Positions 16,993 through 25,728 are shown, counted from the stretch's first letter. The stretch: 64,000 nt of DNA from Faucicola sp048551375 (GCF_048551375.1 NZ_JBLYZJ010000001.1:248001-312000), one strand, 5' to 3'. Notes: a model not told the origin generated them from the letters alone. Made by a program: numbers and translations.

Positions 16993-17682
16993 TTAACCTG
17001 CTTTTGGCAAGTTTTCTGGTAGGTAGCAACGTAGGTAAGCAATCACTGCGGTGATGGCTTCTTGACGATAGCTGTCAGTAATTTTTTGCTCTGAACGGTA
17101 TGCCAAGGTAAATACGCCATTCACTAGACCATAAGCCACCAATAATTGTTGTTTGATGGTGTCAAGATTTGGCATTTTATAATGGGCTGATAGTTTGTCA
17201 TAAACCAAGTTACTGATTTCTTTTTCGATTTCGCTACCGAAAGCATTGCCTTCAAAATCAGGGGTGTTGGTTTCATAAATCAAACGAGCAACAGTTGGGT
17301 CAGCTTGAATCACTTCAACACCAGTATCAACCAATGCAGTGACGTAGGCTTGCCAACGGCTGTATTTTTGTGAGTCAACGGCTTCAAGTTTTTTGAAGAT
17401 TTCCATCGCATTTAAGAAACGCAATGCCAAGAAAATCGCTTCAACATTTGGGAAGAAATGATAGGCTGATGCACGTGGAATGTCTGCTTTTTCACAAACA
17501 TCTGCTAAGGTGATTTGGCTAATTGGACGTGTAGCACTTAACTCTTTGGCAGCTGCCAATAGTTTTTGACGGCGTAAACGACCTTGTTGGCTGGTGAATT
17601 TGAATTTATTGGGAACAAGACGACGGGCTAACTCTGAATCTGCCAATACATCTTCGATTTTTTCATCATAAGAACTTGCCAT
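16993..17682 (-). CDS. TetR/AcrR family transcriptional regulator
   Basis: A 229-residue protein with a 30-residue lead before the helix-turn-helix. The DNA-binding part reads ISQITLADVCEKADIPRASA then YHFFPNVEAIF (residues about 54-85). The C-terminal part is a typical all-helical ligand domain (WQAYVTALVDTGVEV). It differs from the regulator at 343-996 and no target is evident. The gene upstream on the same strand is the broken nuclease-like gene at 17736-18758, only 53 bases away, so co-transcription is possible. Confidence 0.85.
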   Translation of the reverse strand: MASSYDEKIEDVLADSELARRLVPNKFKFTSQQGRLRRQKLLAAAKELSATRPISQITLADVCEKADIPRASAYHFFPNVEAIFLALRFLNAMEIFKKLEAVDSQKYSRWQAYVTALVDTGVEVIQADPTVARLIYETNTPDFEGNAFGSEIEKEISNLVYDKLSAHYKMPNLDTIKQQLLVAYGLVNGVFTLAYRSEQKITDSYRQEAITAVIAYLRCYLPENLPKAG

Positions 17683-17735
17683 TGTGTACTCCTAGTTTAA
17701 CAAAATACTGCTTTGACAGCAGTCACCACAAAAAA

Positions 17736-18758
17736 CTAATGATTGCTGAGGGTATCGTATAACATGATTTGAGCTCTAACCAAACCGTGGTCGGTCGGAC
17801 GCTGTTCATATACGAATTTTAGGTGGTCATTAAAATAATCGACCTGTAGCACCTCGCCTAAAGCGAATTTACTATCTTTTAAAAACTGTTCAGATACCAA
17901 AATCTGGTCTAATACTTCTGGCATCCCTTGATGAATGTGGGTATAAGCCACATCTCGTAACCAATGATTGCGTGTTTGCACCGAGGAGGCATCGTACAGC
18001 ACAATATCTCGCACTGCTTTATCATAAAATACCTCGCCTGCCTCACTTAATAGCTGACATGTTTCGCTTTGTATCACGTCATTCATGTCACCCAATAAAA
18101 TCAAGGGCTGATTATTATTACGTAATCACTCAATCACCACTTGGCGGATACCTGCCGCCTCTGAGGCTCGCATACATAAGCTACGTAATTTGGCACGCAC
18201 TCGAATCAATGGGTCTTGTTTATCTTCTAACGGCTCGCCGTTGGCATCTTCCAAATAATCAGGGCGTTTGCTCTTGAGGTGGGCGACTATCACAGTCACC
18301 AATGCCCCTGTGGGTAAACGAATATCTGCGACCAACGGTGGACGATTAAAACTTTGATACAAACCAACATCTGGGATGTCCAGCACAGCGACCGAAGGCA
18401 TTTGGGTTAATAATTCAGATTTGACAATCTCAAAGCGTGATACCAACCCCACCGAGGGTGTGCCTATCGCCCCATGACCCTGCGTCAGCGGACTTTGGGC
18501 TTGATTACTCGCCATTGGAAAGGCGACATAATAATCATCCATCCCTGCCCGATGACATAACTCAATCATCGCTTGCTCGTCCCACACTTCTTGGCAACCA
18601 ATTACATCCGATTGCAATCGCTGAAATAAGGGAGCTAATGCCTCAATTTTGGCATGATATTGTTGCTCAGTATAAGCAGGCGTATTGTGATAAAACGTCC
18701 GATTGGGTAACGCAAAATTCAATAAATTGGCAGTTGCCACAATAAATGGTTTACTCAC
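17736..18758 (-). pseudogene. Endonuclease/exonuclease/phosphatase family gene interrupted by an in-frame TGA
   Basis: Two open stretches in the same frame form one protein of about 340 residues. The first (18126-18758, GTG start preceded by AGGAT) carries ATANLLNFALPN, the metal-site CQEVWDEQ and VIVAHLKSKRP. The second (to 17736) carries LILLGDMNDV and ends with PTDHGLVRAQI, the catalytic His motif. They are split by TGA at 18128-18126; seven codons (LRNNNQP) then lead straight into the second part. VVIE-stop-LRNNNQP would read VVIEWLRNNNQP if the codon were TGG. No frameshift is present. DNase-I-like phosphodiesterases hydrolyse nucleic acids or phospholipids; the substrate is unknown. Confidence 0.8.
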
Positions 18759-18967
18759 CCTACTATCCTCTTTTTAGATTTCCCGCTTTTTAGGCTTGGT
18801 CACGCATAACCCAATTAGACAATGTGCATTAGGGTTAATTCTGCTCGGCTTTCTACCATCAGTTTATCAAAAATTTTTATCAAACAATCGACAATATGTC
18901 GAAAAACAAATACATTATATCCTAATAATACTTATAAACCTACAAAAATTGGGACAAAAGGAGAAAA
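18759..18967. other. AT-rich intergenic region before a doubtful small ORF
   Basis: The 485-base gap between the broken nuclease gene and the sulfate-binding gene is AT-rich. Apart from the doubtful ORF at 18968-19144 and the terminator at 19197-19226, no RNA fold, repeat-family copy or recognisable regulatory site was seen. Confidence 0.4.
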
Positions 18968-19144
18968 ATGTTGGATAAACGAGATAAATCTGTAGTGATT
19001 GGGTGCATTATAATCAGACATATATCCATTGTCGAGTATTTTTTACAAAAAAAACTAATATTTGCCGATATCCTTACAATTAATAAGGCTTTTTTGTTGA
19101 CTAACATCAATAAATATCACAGCTTAACAACTCTTCTTTTTTAG
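18968..19144 (+). CDS. Doubtful 58-codon ORF with good ribosome site
   Basis: ATG preceded by AAAGGAG at six bases, then 58 codons to TAG: MLDKRDKSVVIGC at the start, Ile/Leu-rich after. No family is recognised, and no other small-protein feature (lipobox, clear membrane helix) is convincing. It may be a chance ORF or the remnant of a larger gene in a relaxed AT-rich gap. Confidence 0.2.
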   Translation: MLDKRDKSVVIGCIIIRHISIVEYFLQKKLIFADILTINKAFLLTNINKYHSLTTLLF

Positions 19145-19196
19145 CAAATTGCAATAGCGTGTTAAAGTTGTGTTTTTTTCTTACTGCATCAAAACA

Positions 19197-19226
19197 AAAA
19201 AGCCAAATCAAATAGACTTGGCTTTG
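19197..19226 (-). terminator. Intrinsic terminator of the sulfate-binding protein gene
   Basis: On the minus strand AAAGCCAA pairs with TTGGCTTT and is followed by more T residues, 18 bases after the stop of the gene at 19244-20374. Confidence 0.8.
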
Positions 19227-19243
19227 AGTAACATAAATAACGA

Positions 19244-20374
19244 TTATTTCGGACTACTGGCAGGGGCGGTGGTGCTGTTAGGGTCAGCCAATTGGTCGAA
19301 TAAGCCACCATCTTTAAAGAATTTGCCCATGATATCATCCCAACTCCCAAACACTTCTCGTGGGCGGAAGGTGTTAATTGGCGGTAACTTATCCGCATTT
19401 TTTGCCAAAATTTGCTCATTACTTGGGCGTAAATACAAATCTGCAGATAATTGTTGAGCTGAATCAGACCATAAACTATCCAAATATGCTTTAGCAACTT
19501 CAGTCGTACCTTTTTTATCGGTGACACTTTTGACAATCGCCACAGGATTACTGGCGGTCACGGTATAACTTGGATAAACGATTTGCACTTGACCTTGTCC
19601 GAATTTTTTCACTGCCAAATTGGCTTCGTTTTCAAAGGTCACTAACACATCACCGATTTGACGTTGTAAAAAGGTGGTGGTGGCAGCCCGTCCGCCATTT
19701 TCATAAACAGGCACGTTTTTTAGCAGTTTTTTGACAAAATCTTGGGCTTTGGTTTGGTCGTTATTAAAGCTGTGTAAGCCATAGCCATACGCCCCCAAAA
19801 ACGCATAACGCCCATTGCCTGATGTTTTGGGGCTTGCCAACACGATTTGCACACCATCTTTGCTCAAGTCTGACCAATCTTTGATGGCTTTGGGGTTGTC
19901 CTTACGCACAAGGAACACCACGGTACTGGTGTACGGCACGGCTTCATTAGGGAACTGTTGTCGCCAATCTTGAGCGACCAAGCCTTTTTTGACCAATAAT
20001 TCCACGTCCGAGCCTTGGTTCATGGTGACGACATCGGCTTGCAAGCCATTGGCAACGGCTAACGCTTGTTTGCTTGAGCCACCGTGTGACTGTTGGATTT
20101 CGATTTTTTTGCCTGCATTTTTGGCTTCAAAATCTTTGACAAAGGTCGGATTGTAGTCTTTATAAAAATCCCTTGCCACGTCATACGATACGTTTAACAG
20201 TTTGATATTATTAGGGTCGCTTGGGGCAGTGGCGGTTGAGTCTGTGGCAGAAGCGTTAGATTTGGCTTGTTGGGTAGGGGCTTTTGAGCAACCCACCAAA
20301 GCGGTGACACCCACAAGGGTGATACTGGTTAAAATTTGATTGGTTGATAGTTTTTGATTGGTGAAAATTTTCAT
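19244..20374 (-). CDS. Sulfate/thiosulfate ABC transporter substrate-binding lipoprotein (Sbp/CysP type)
   Basis: A periplasmic binding protein of 376 residues made as a lipoprotein: the signal ends LVGVTALVGC, unlike the usual cleaved signal of E. coli Sbp. Family blocks are clear: LLNVSYDVARDFYKDYNPTF near residue 56, QQSHGGSSKQA (oxyanion-binding), TMNQGSDVELL, ASPKTSGNGRYAFLGAYGYG, and TFENEANLA. It would deliver sulfate to a CysTWA importer, but no permease or ATPase gene is adjacent, so it is an orphan here. ATG at 20374 has GGGA at the right distance; the in-frame ATG at 20380 is less likely. Confidence 0.9.
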   Translation of the reverse strand: MKIFTNQKLSTNQILTSITLVGVTALVGCSKAPTQQAKSNASATDSTATAPSDPNNIKLLNVSYDVARDFYKDYNPTFVKDFEAKNAGKKIEIQQSHGGSSKQALAVANGLQADVVTMNQGSDVELLVKKGLVAQDWRQQFPNEAVPYTSTVVFLVRKDNPKAIKDWSDLSKDGVQIVLASPKTSGNGRYAFLGAYGYGLHSFNNDQTKAQDFVKKLLKNVPVYENGGRAATTTFLQRQIGDVLVTFENEANLAVKKFGQGQVQIVYPSYTVTASNPVAIVKSVTDKKGTTEVAKAYLDSLWSDSAQQLSADLYLRPSNEQILAKNADKLPPINTFRPREVFGSWDDIMGKFFKDGGLFDQLADPNSTTAPASSPK

Positions 20375-20601
20375 AGTCATTCCCAAAGTGTCATATATTT
20401 TGGGCTATGTTAATCAAAATCTTATGCAAAAACTAATGGTGAGTTGGGTTATGTTTATATGATTTTGGAATATCAAAAACTGGAGTGTTATTGCAAATTG
20501 ATAAAAATTGAGCTAAAAAACTGTTAAAATACTGCATTGGAAATCAGCTTTTTAAATGGTGCGTTACAGTGAATTAAATCAAAAATAAGACTTTAAATTT
20601 T

Positions 20602-20624
20602 GGGCGTATGCAATACGCCCCTAC
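20602..20624 (-). repeat. Intergenic palindromic repeat, gggcgtat family
   Basis: GGGCGTAT-GCA-ATACGCCC then CTAC, the inverse orientation of the 7667 copy. It lies with a second copy at 20675 in the 357-base gap before xseA; nothing else was recognised in that gap. Confidence 0.85.
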
Positions 20625-20674
20625 AAAAACTGTCTTATTTCTAGTTTAAACGACTATAAATACACCTTGCGACT

Positions 20675-20697
20675 GGGCGTACGCAATACGCCCCTAC
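20675..20697 (-). repeat. Intergenic palindromic repeat, gggcgtat family
   Basis: GGGCGTAC-GCA-ATACGCCC then CTAC, 50 bases after the previous copy in the same orientation, directly before xseA. Confidence 0.83.
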
Positions 20698-20731
20698 AAA
20701 TCTATCTTATTGCTAATTTACTTAAAAAACC

Positions 20732-22198
20732 ATGCCCACACCCAATCCAAAAACCCTCAAGACTATCGAAAATCTTATCAACAACCTTGATGACGATATG
20801 CTACTTGCCTTGCTTGACGATGCCGAAGATGCGGATAGCGAAACGCTCAATCGCCAATTACAACAAAAAATTCAGCAACAACTCAACCAACAAGACGACT
20901 ACCAACACGCCCAAGCCGAACTACAAAACACCGTCTTGACCCTTGCCGACTACCTTAATGCCGTGCAACTGGTCGTCAGCGAAACCTTTGCCCATACCGT
21001 ATGGGTCAAAGCCGAAATCCGTAGCCTATCGAGCAAGGGCGGTCACTATTACTTTGAACTGGCGGATAAAGACACCCAAGGCAAAATCACTGCCAGTTGT
21101 CGTGGCAACCTGTGGCGAAGTAACGCCCCACGGCTACTCAAAAAATTCGAGCAGAACACAGGTATGAGCCTTGATAAAGGGCTAAATGTCCTGCTCAATG
21201 TATCGGCGAGTTTTCACGCCCAATATGGCTTTGCCGTCACCATTCACGACATCGACCCGACCTACACGCTGGGCGATTTGGCACAGCAATACCAACAAAT
21301 GCTCACCAAACTAATCGAAGAAGGCTTGTTGGATTTGAACAAATCCTTGCCGTTGCCATTTGATATTCAAAATGTGTTGGTTATCGCCCCAGAAAATGCC
21401 GCAGGATTGGGCGATTTTAGAGCCGATGCCGATGCGTTAGACAAGGCAAATGCCTGTCATTTTCATTACCAATATGCCACATTTCAAGGCAATCATGCTC
21501 CGCAAGAAATTCGAGAAGCCATCGTCAAAGGCTTAAAATCTTTGCAAAAACAAGGCTTTACCCCTGACCTAATTGTCATCATACGAGGGGGCGGTGCGGT
21601 TGGGGACTTGGCGTATCTCAATGACTATGAACTATCGGCATTGGTTGCCGAACTACCCTACCCTGTGTGGGTCGGCATTGGGCATGAGCGTGACCATGTG
21701 CTATTGGACGAGGTGGCTCAAGTCAGCTTTGACACGCCGTCCAAGGTGATTGCAGGGATTCGTAATCAGTTAATCAATGTCACCCAAACCGCAAAAAAGG
21801 CGTTTTTGGACATCGAAAAAATCACCAAACAATCGCTAAAACAAGCCAAACACGACAGCCAACAGCAATTTATTCGTATTGAAAATCTTGCTAAAAATCA
21901 GCTCAATTTGGCAAAACAAGCCAGTCATCAACAATTGCAACTGATAAAAAATGCCAGTTTTTATCAGGTCAAACAGGCACGCCAGCACACCGAGCAACTG
22001 CGGACGATGATTTTATTGCAAAATCCCAGTCATATCTTGGCAAAAGGTTATGCAATTGTGCGAAACTATTCCCCACAAGGAGATGGTAAAGTATTTACCA
22101 GTATAGATGATTTTGTTGAAAGCCAAGCCTTGATGATTGAAATGCAAGATGGCAAATTTGAGGCAAAAGTGATGGCAATTATACCCAAGTCATTGTAA
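20732..22198 (+). CDS. xseA: Exodeoxyribonuclease VII large subunit
   Basis: The catalytic subunit of exonuclease VII, which degrades single-stranded DNA from both ends to acid-soluble oligonucleotides. The 488-residue protein has an unusual acidic, Gln-rich N-terminal extension of about 70 residues, then the OB-fold (VWVKAEIRSLSSKGGHYYFE), the conserved core DLIVIIRGGGAVGDL near residue 282 and IGHERDHVLLDEVA, then a long coiled-coil rich in Lys/Gln, and a final KGYAIV segment. The subunit gene xseB is on the other strand at 15617-15811. Confidence 0.93.
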   Translation: MPTPNPKTLKTIENLINNLDDDMLLALLDDAEDADSETLNRQLQQKIQQQLNQQDDYQHAQAELQNTVLTLADYLNAVQLVVSETFAHTVWVKAEIRSLSSKGGHYYFELADKDTQGKITASCRGNLWRSNAPRLLKKFEQNTGMSLDKGLNVLLNVSASFHAQYGFAVTIHDIDPTYTLGDLAQQYQQMLTKLIEEGLLDLNKSLPLPFDIQNVLVIAPENAAGLGDFRADADALDKANACHFHYQYATFQGNHAPQEIREAIVKGLKSLQKQGFTPDLIVIIRGGGAVGDLAYLNDYELSALVAELPYPVWVGIGHERDHVLLDEVAQVSFDTPSKVIAGIRNQLINVTQTAKKAFLDIEKITKQSLKQAKHDSQQQFIRIENLAKNQLNLAKQASHQQLQLIKNASFYQVKQARQHTEQLRTMILLQNPSHILAKGYAIVRNYSPQGDGKVFTSIDDFVESQALMIEMQDGKFEAKVMAIIPKSL

Positions 22199-22227
22199 TA
22201 CAAGCATTTTAGGATTTATGCAATTTT

Positions 22228-22250
22228 GTAAGGGCGTATTGCATACACCC
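22228..22250 (+). repeat. Intergenic palindromic repeat, gggcgtat family (decayed)
   Basis: GTAAGGGCGTATTGCATACACCC, with one arm mutated, shortly after xseA and 37 bases before the IS end. Confidence 0.75.
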
Positions 22251-22286
22251 AAAATTTCAAAAAATTATTTCTGATTTAATTCCCTT

Positions 22287-23334
22287 AGGACTTACGCAAA
22301 CTTAACTGTAGGGCAACGAAGTTGCTCACAAATATAGTCATCAAGAAGCCCTTGCTTAATTTGATACATCGTTTTACCTAACTGACTAGCAAGTCTAGCA
22401 AAGCAGACCCAAACCAGCATAGCACAACAAGTATGATTACGCTGAATACGAGCCTTACGACACTGATTATGCTCAATACCTGTTAACTGCTTAATCTCTC
22501 GGTGAAACTGCTCAATCTTCCAACGAATGGCACACACCAATCGTGTGTCATCCACCGAATCTTGAGTGGTGTCATTAGTGACTATCCAATCCGTGCGTTT
22601 GTCATTAACCACAACCCGAAACAGTTGCACTTTGTAGTCTTTGGGAAAGCCATGTATTTTAATCAGTTTGCCGTTTTGTTGTTCTTGCTCTGTCCATACA
22701 AGCTGACTGACTTGTTTGTAGGGGTTTAACCCTTTTGAGTCATCCACTTTACGGTTAGACTTTAATGGGCAATAATAAATCTTTTTTAATCTATCTATGT
22801 ACAACATGATGTCTTTGGTGGCATACCATGTGTCCATGAGAACGTATTTAAATTCTAGTTGTTTATGCTTGATGCTGTGTTTTAGCATATCTTATAAGTG
22901 GTCAAGTTTGCTTTTGCCGTCACTGGTTTTGTCATAGATGCGATAGTCAATTATCCAGTATTGATGAGTCTTTGGATTAACGTAAACACAGTTCACAATG
23001 CAGATGCCTTTGATTAATCCATGTGCGTTGCCATTGTATTGTTTGTTAACTAACTCGATTTTATGACTGTGATTTTTTTCGAGTATGCTGTCATCAAAGA
23101 TAAGGTAGTCTTCTGGGTCTGTAATAATGTCATTTTTGACTTTTTCCCAAACTAGGCTTGGGGTTAGTCTGTCATTTCGCAGGTAACGATTTATGCGGTC
23201 ATGACTTATTTCTTTGGGGTGATGCTCTGCATAGTAGGTGAGTGTGTAGTTGGTTTGGCTCACCATTAGGTATTGGCAGTAGTCTATGCGTGTGATTGAT
23301 TTTTTTGTCATGCCTTATGCTACTATATTTTATT
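22287..23334 (-). mobile_element. Insertion sequence (DDE transposase, IS4/IS701-like) with one recognisable end
   Basis: The left end is AGGACTTACGCA at 22287-22298, five bases beyond the stop of a transposase gene that fills the element. An expected right end (TGCGTAAGTCCT) is not found directly beyond the transposase start; instead MITE-like copy C begins at 23334 and supplies such an end at 23446-23457. The IS may therefore end at 23457 or have lost its own end. No flanking duplication was seen for either choice. Confidence 0.7.
22292..23311 (-). pseudogene. IS4/IS701-like DDE transposase interrupted by an in-frame TAA
   Basis: A single frame of about 340 codons holds two open parts: 23311-22892, with LIFDDSILEK (first catalytic Asp region), and 22888-22292, with VLMDTWYAT (second Asp) and RWKIEQFHREIKQLTG (Glu region). 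The only interruption is TAA at 22894-22892; the next codons GAT-ATG continue in frame. A CAA to TAA change would explain it. The complete set of catalytic residues on both sides suggests recent loss. The family assignment is from the FDDSILEK and EQFHREIK patterns and is tentative. Confidence 0.78.
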
Positions 23335-23458
23335 AGGACTTACGCATTTCACCAAATCGTAGGTTGGGTAGAGCTTGCGATACCCAACAATTTGAATGGT
23401 TTATGTTGGGTGTCATGCTTCCACCCAACCTACAAATGGCATTTTTGCGTAAGTCCTA
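23334..23458. mobile_element. MITE-like element, taggacttacgca family, copy C
   Basis: TAGGACTTACGCA to TGCGTAAGTCCTA with the same interior as copies A and B (GTAGGTTGGGTAGAGC ... CCACCCAACCTAC). It touches the promoter side of the IS transposase, 23 bases from its start codon. Confidence 0.8.
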
Positions 23459-23471
23459 AAAATGTTAAACA

Positions 23472-23494
23472 GGGCGTAAGCATTATGCCCCTAC
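23472..23494 (-). repeat. Intergenic palindromic repeat, gggcgtaa variant
   Basis: GGGCGTAAGCATTATGCCCCTAC, an imperfect copy just 3' of tusE. Confidence 0.75.
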
Positions 23495-23526
23495 AGATTT
23501 GATTTTTGGGCTTGGCATCATGTGTG

Positions 23527-23874
23527 TTACAAACAATTGGCAGGTTTTGGCAACCCCGCAATGCGATTGACATGACGAGCGACCAAACCTGTGTTAAATA
23601 AGGTTTGTAATTTAGCATTATCAATTGCCAATTCTGGCAAGGCTTGGTTTAAAAACTTAATCAATGGGCGAGTGGTTGGTGGGTGGCTAAAGCGTTGGTA
23701 ATACTCACGCACCACCAATAAAATGGCAAAATGCTGTTCGGTTAGTTCAATATCTAAGCTATCAGCAAGGCGTTGGGCGTGGTCAGTTGTCCAGTCCAAA
23801 TGATTGTGTAAATGCCCGTCTTCGTCCAGTGATAATGCGGATAAAGGGTTGGATGGCGAGGTAGAAGTTGGCAT
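23527..23874 (-). CDS. tusE: Sulfur relay protein TusE/DsrC family
   Basis: The final carrier that hands persulfide sulfur to MnmA for 2-thiolation of tRNA wobble uridine. The 115-residue product shows LDEDGHLHNHLDW, IELTEQHFAILLVVREYY and the C-terminal arm ending GLPKPANCL, where the Cys one residue from the end is the sulfur-carrying residue of the family. ATG at 23874 is chosen; the in-frame TTG at 23898 would give eight more residues. It is the last gene of a tusD-tusC-tusE run. Confidence 0.88.
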   Translation of the reverse strand: MPTSTSPSNPLSALSLDEDGHLHNHLDWTTDHAQRLADSLDIELTEQHFAILLVVREYYQRFSHPPTTRPLIKFLNQALPELAIDNAKLQTLFNTGLVARHVNRIAGLPKPANCL

Positions 23875-23899
23875 AATGATAGTCAGTCTTTTTATCAAA

Positions 23900-24232
23900 T
23901 TATAATGTTATTTGCTGTTCAAATACTGGCAAAGGTTCTGGCATTTCCATCACTTGGGTGAGCCATACAAGTTGCTTCTCATCAGCCAGTTTAGATAGTT
24001 GAATTTTTTGCCAAAGCTCGTGGGCTATCCACGCCTGTTGCAAATCATATAGCTCAAGCGAACTGAGCATATTTGCCAGTTTACCTGTCGGCTCTGCCAT
24101 TACATGACTTAAAAAACCTTCGCCAAGTTTGAGTTGAATGTCATGCTCAAAACTTGCCAATGCCAACGCCAGTGATAGGGCTTCTTGGCATACTAGCCAG
24201 TCCTCTGAGGTAATATCCACAAAAATTTTCAC
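23900..24232 (-). CDS. Sulfur relay protein, TusC/DsrF-like
   Basis: A 110-residue protein in the place of tusC. The segment ALSLALALASFEHDIQLKLGEGFLSHV resembles DsrE/DsrF folds (given here by its residues 18-44), followed by SSLELYDLQQAWI. The catalytic Cys of TusD is absent, as expected for TusC, which is structural. No tusB gene is present before tusE, so the relay complex may be a DC-type rather than BCD. Identity as TusC depends partly on context. Confidence 0.65.
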   Translation of the reverse strand: MKIFVDITSEDWLVCQEALSLALALASFEHDIQLKLGEGFLSHVMAEPTGKLANMLSSLELYDLQQAWIAHELWQKIQLSKLADEKQLVWLTQVMEMPEPLPVFEQQITL

Positions 24233-24261
24233 AGCATTTCCTTACATCAACTTTTTATTTA

Positions 24262-24669
24262 TCAAAACTGCACCAGTCGCTCACTGTGATGCAGGTGTAT
24301 TGCCAATTCGCCCAATCCCATCAATTCACAATGATTTGCCAAATTATCGCCCTGTAAGCCATGACGTTTGGCATTGTCAGCATCAGTCACGCCACGAGCC
24401 AGACTTGCACTCACGCACACTTGCAGGGTGATATCATGCTGTTGGGCAAATTGTTGCCAATCATGGGCAGGGTTTGGCATATCCGCAGGTCGCCAACTTA
24501 GGCGATTGGCGAGCATTACCGCATCACTGTATAAAAAAATCTTGAGTGCGACAGGCGATTCACCTTGCCAATGCTGATAAAAATCCTTGGCAAATTGCAA
24601 GCCTTTAGCCGTACTGGGATGGTCGGGGGCATGGGTCAATAATAAAACGGTTGGGACAGAGAAGGTCAT
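24262..24669 (-). CDS. tusD: Sulfur relay protein TusD/DsrE family
   Basis: Accepts sulfur in the tRNA 2-thiouridine relay. The 135-residue protein has the family's sulfur-binding Cys in LQVCVSASLARGVTD near residue 88 and the C-terminal block NLANHCELMGLGEL. ATG at 24669 gives a normal start (MTFSVPTVLLL); the longer in-frame TTG at 24714 adds an unlikely extension. No clear ribosome site is seen. The next gene, tusC-like, begins 29 bases later. Confidence 0.85.
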   Translation of the reverse strand: MTFSVPTVLLLTHAPDHPSTAKGLQFAKDFYQHWQGESPVALKIFLYSDAVMLANRLSWRPADMPNPAHDWQQFAQQHDITLQVCVSASLARGVTDADNAKRHGLQGDNLANHCELMGLGELAIHLHHSERLVQF

Positions 24670-24818
24670 AAGTTTGGGACATGAATCGGTATGAATGTTT
24701 TGATATTTTAACAAAAAACCGCTGAATTAAGCTAGATTTTAAATCAATGCCTGTAAATTGTACGATGGAATCTGTTAAAATACCCACCCCAAACATACCC
24801 TACCATTTGAGGAAAACT

Positions 24819-25130
24819 ATGTCATTGTCTAAAAGAGAGCAGATTGCATTAGAAGTTATGAAAGTTTTACTAAATCAAGGTGATACTGATGTGGTCGCTG
24901 ATGCTTTTCGTTTGGCGGATGAGTTTTTATGGACCAGCGATTTGACCAGTGACGATGCCCCACAGTCCCTAAAGACCGTTGAGTCAGCCACTGGTAAAAC
25001 CAATCAATCAGCTCAATCACCCACTTCAAACACTGAACAGCCAATCAGGCCTGCCACTGCCATAAGTGCGAATGCCACCACGCCATCACCCACCTTCCAA
25101 GTATTTAGCCATGATAAATCCAAGGCGTAA
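24819..25130 (+). CDS. Hypothetical protein with Ser/Thr/Pro-rich tail
   Basis: A 103-residue product with a likely helical N-terminus (SLSKREQIALEVMKVLLNQG) and an acidic middle, then a Thr/Ser/Pro/Ala-rich tail ending HDKSKA. The start ATG at 24819 has TTGAGGA at suitable spacing. No family is recognised. It is divergent from tusD and convergent with the gene at 25144-25560. Confidence 0.55.
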   Translation: MSLSKREQIALEVMKVLLNQGDTDVVADAFRLADEFLWTSDLTSDDAPQSLKTVESATGKTNQSAQSPTSNTEQPIRPATAISANATTPSPTFQVFSHDKSKA

Positions 25131-25143
25131 TCCAATACGGCTG

Positions 25144-25560
25144 TTAAACATTTTTTAGGCGTTTGGCATTGGCATTGACGGTGCTATAAATCGGTTGCAT
25201 GGCTTTTTCAAAGATTTTTAAGGTGTCATCGCTCAATTGCAACATCACACGCTCCATCGCAATCGGTTGCCCAATACTGAATTTTAACCAATTATCAAAC
25301 ATGGATTGGTTGAAGTTTTGTTGGGTAATTAGCGACTGAAGCATCATTTGTTGCCATGATTCCAAAAATGCCCACGGTTTTTCCATAAACATTTTTTCAA
25401 TTTCACGCATTTCTTTGGCATTGTCTAGAGGATTTTGTTGGCTAATCATGCTAATGCGTTTTTGCATGACTTTAGGGACATTCCACCCAAATTCTTCGGA
25501 TTGATGATACAGTTTTGACGCTTTTTTATTGATTTTAGCCAAATTGGTAGAACGGTTCAT
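25144..25560 (-). CDS. Hypothetical protein, possibly phasin-like
   Basis: A 138-residue, basic, mostly helical protein without signal or membrane segment. The pattern of Met/Gln/Trp-rich amphipathic helices (AFLESWQQMMLQSLITQQNF near residue 63) is reminiscent of granule-associated phasins and of conserved Moraxellaceae proteins of this size, but no diagnostic motif is present. It has its own start region; the Fur-like box at 25729 faces the other way. Confidence 0.5.
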   Translation of the reverse strand: MNRSTNLAKINKKASKLYHQSEEFGWNVPKVMQKRISMISQQNPLDNAKEMREIEKMFMEKPWAFLESWQQMMLQSLITQQNFNQSMFDNWLKFSIGQPIAMERVMLQLSDDTLKIFEKAMQPIYSTVNANAKRLKNV

Positions 25561-25728
25561 AGCAACTCCAAATAAATTAGGTGGATGAAATGATAATGTG
25601 GTCGTTTTTTGAACAGTTGGCGTATTATACCCTACAAATAGGTCATCTGTGTGAAGGTAATATAATATTAATGTGCATTATAGTAGACTTATGTTAAAAA
25701 AACTTGGATGATAAATCTACTTGCAAAT

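Noticed and set aside
18126..18128. Selenocysteine or other recoding at the TGA
   Set aside because: The position fits Trp, no SECIS-like hairpin was noticed directly after it, and no selenoprotein family has Sec there.
11728..23458. A CRISPR array from the repeated taggacttacgca elements
   Set aside because: Copies are far apart, have terminal inverted repeats and no spacers; they are MITE-like.
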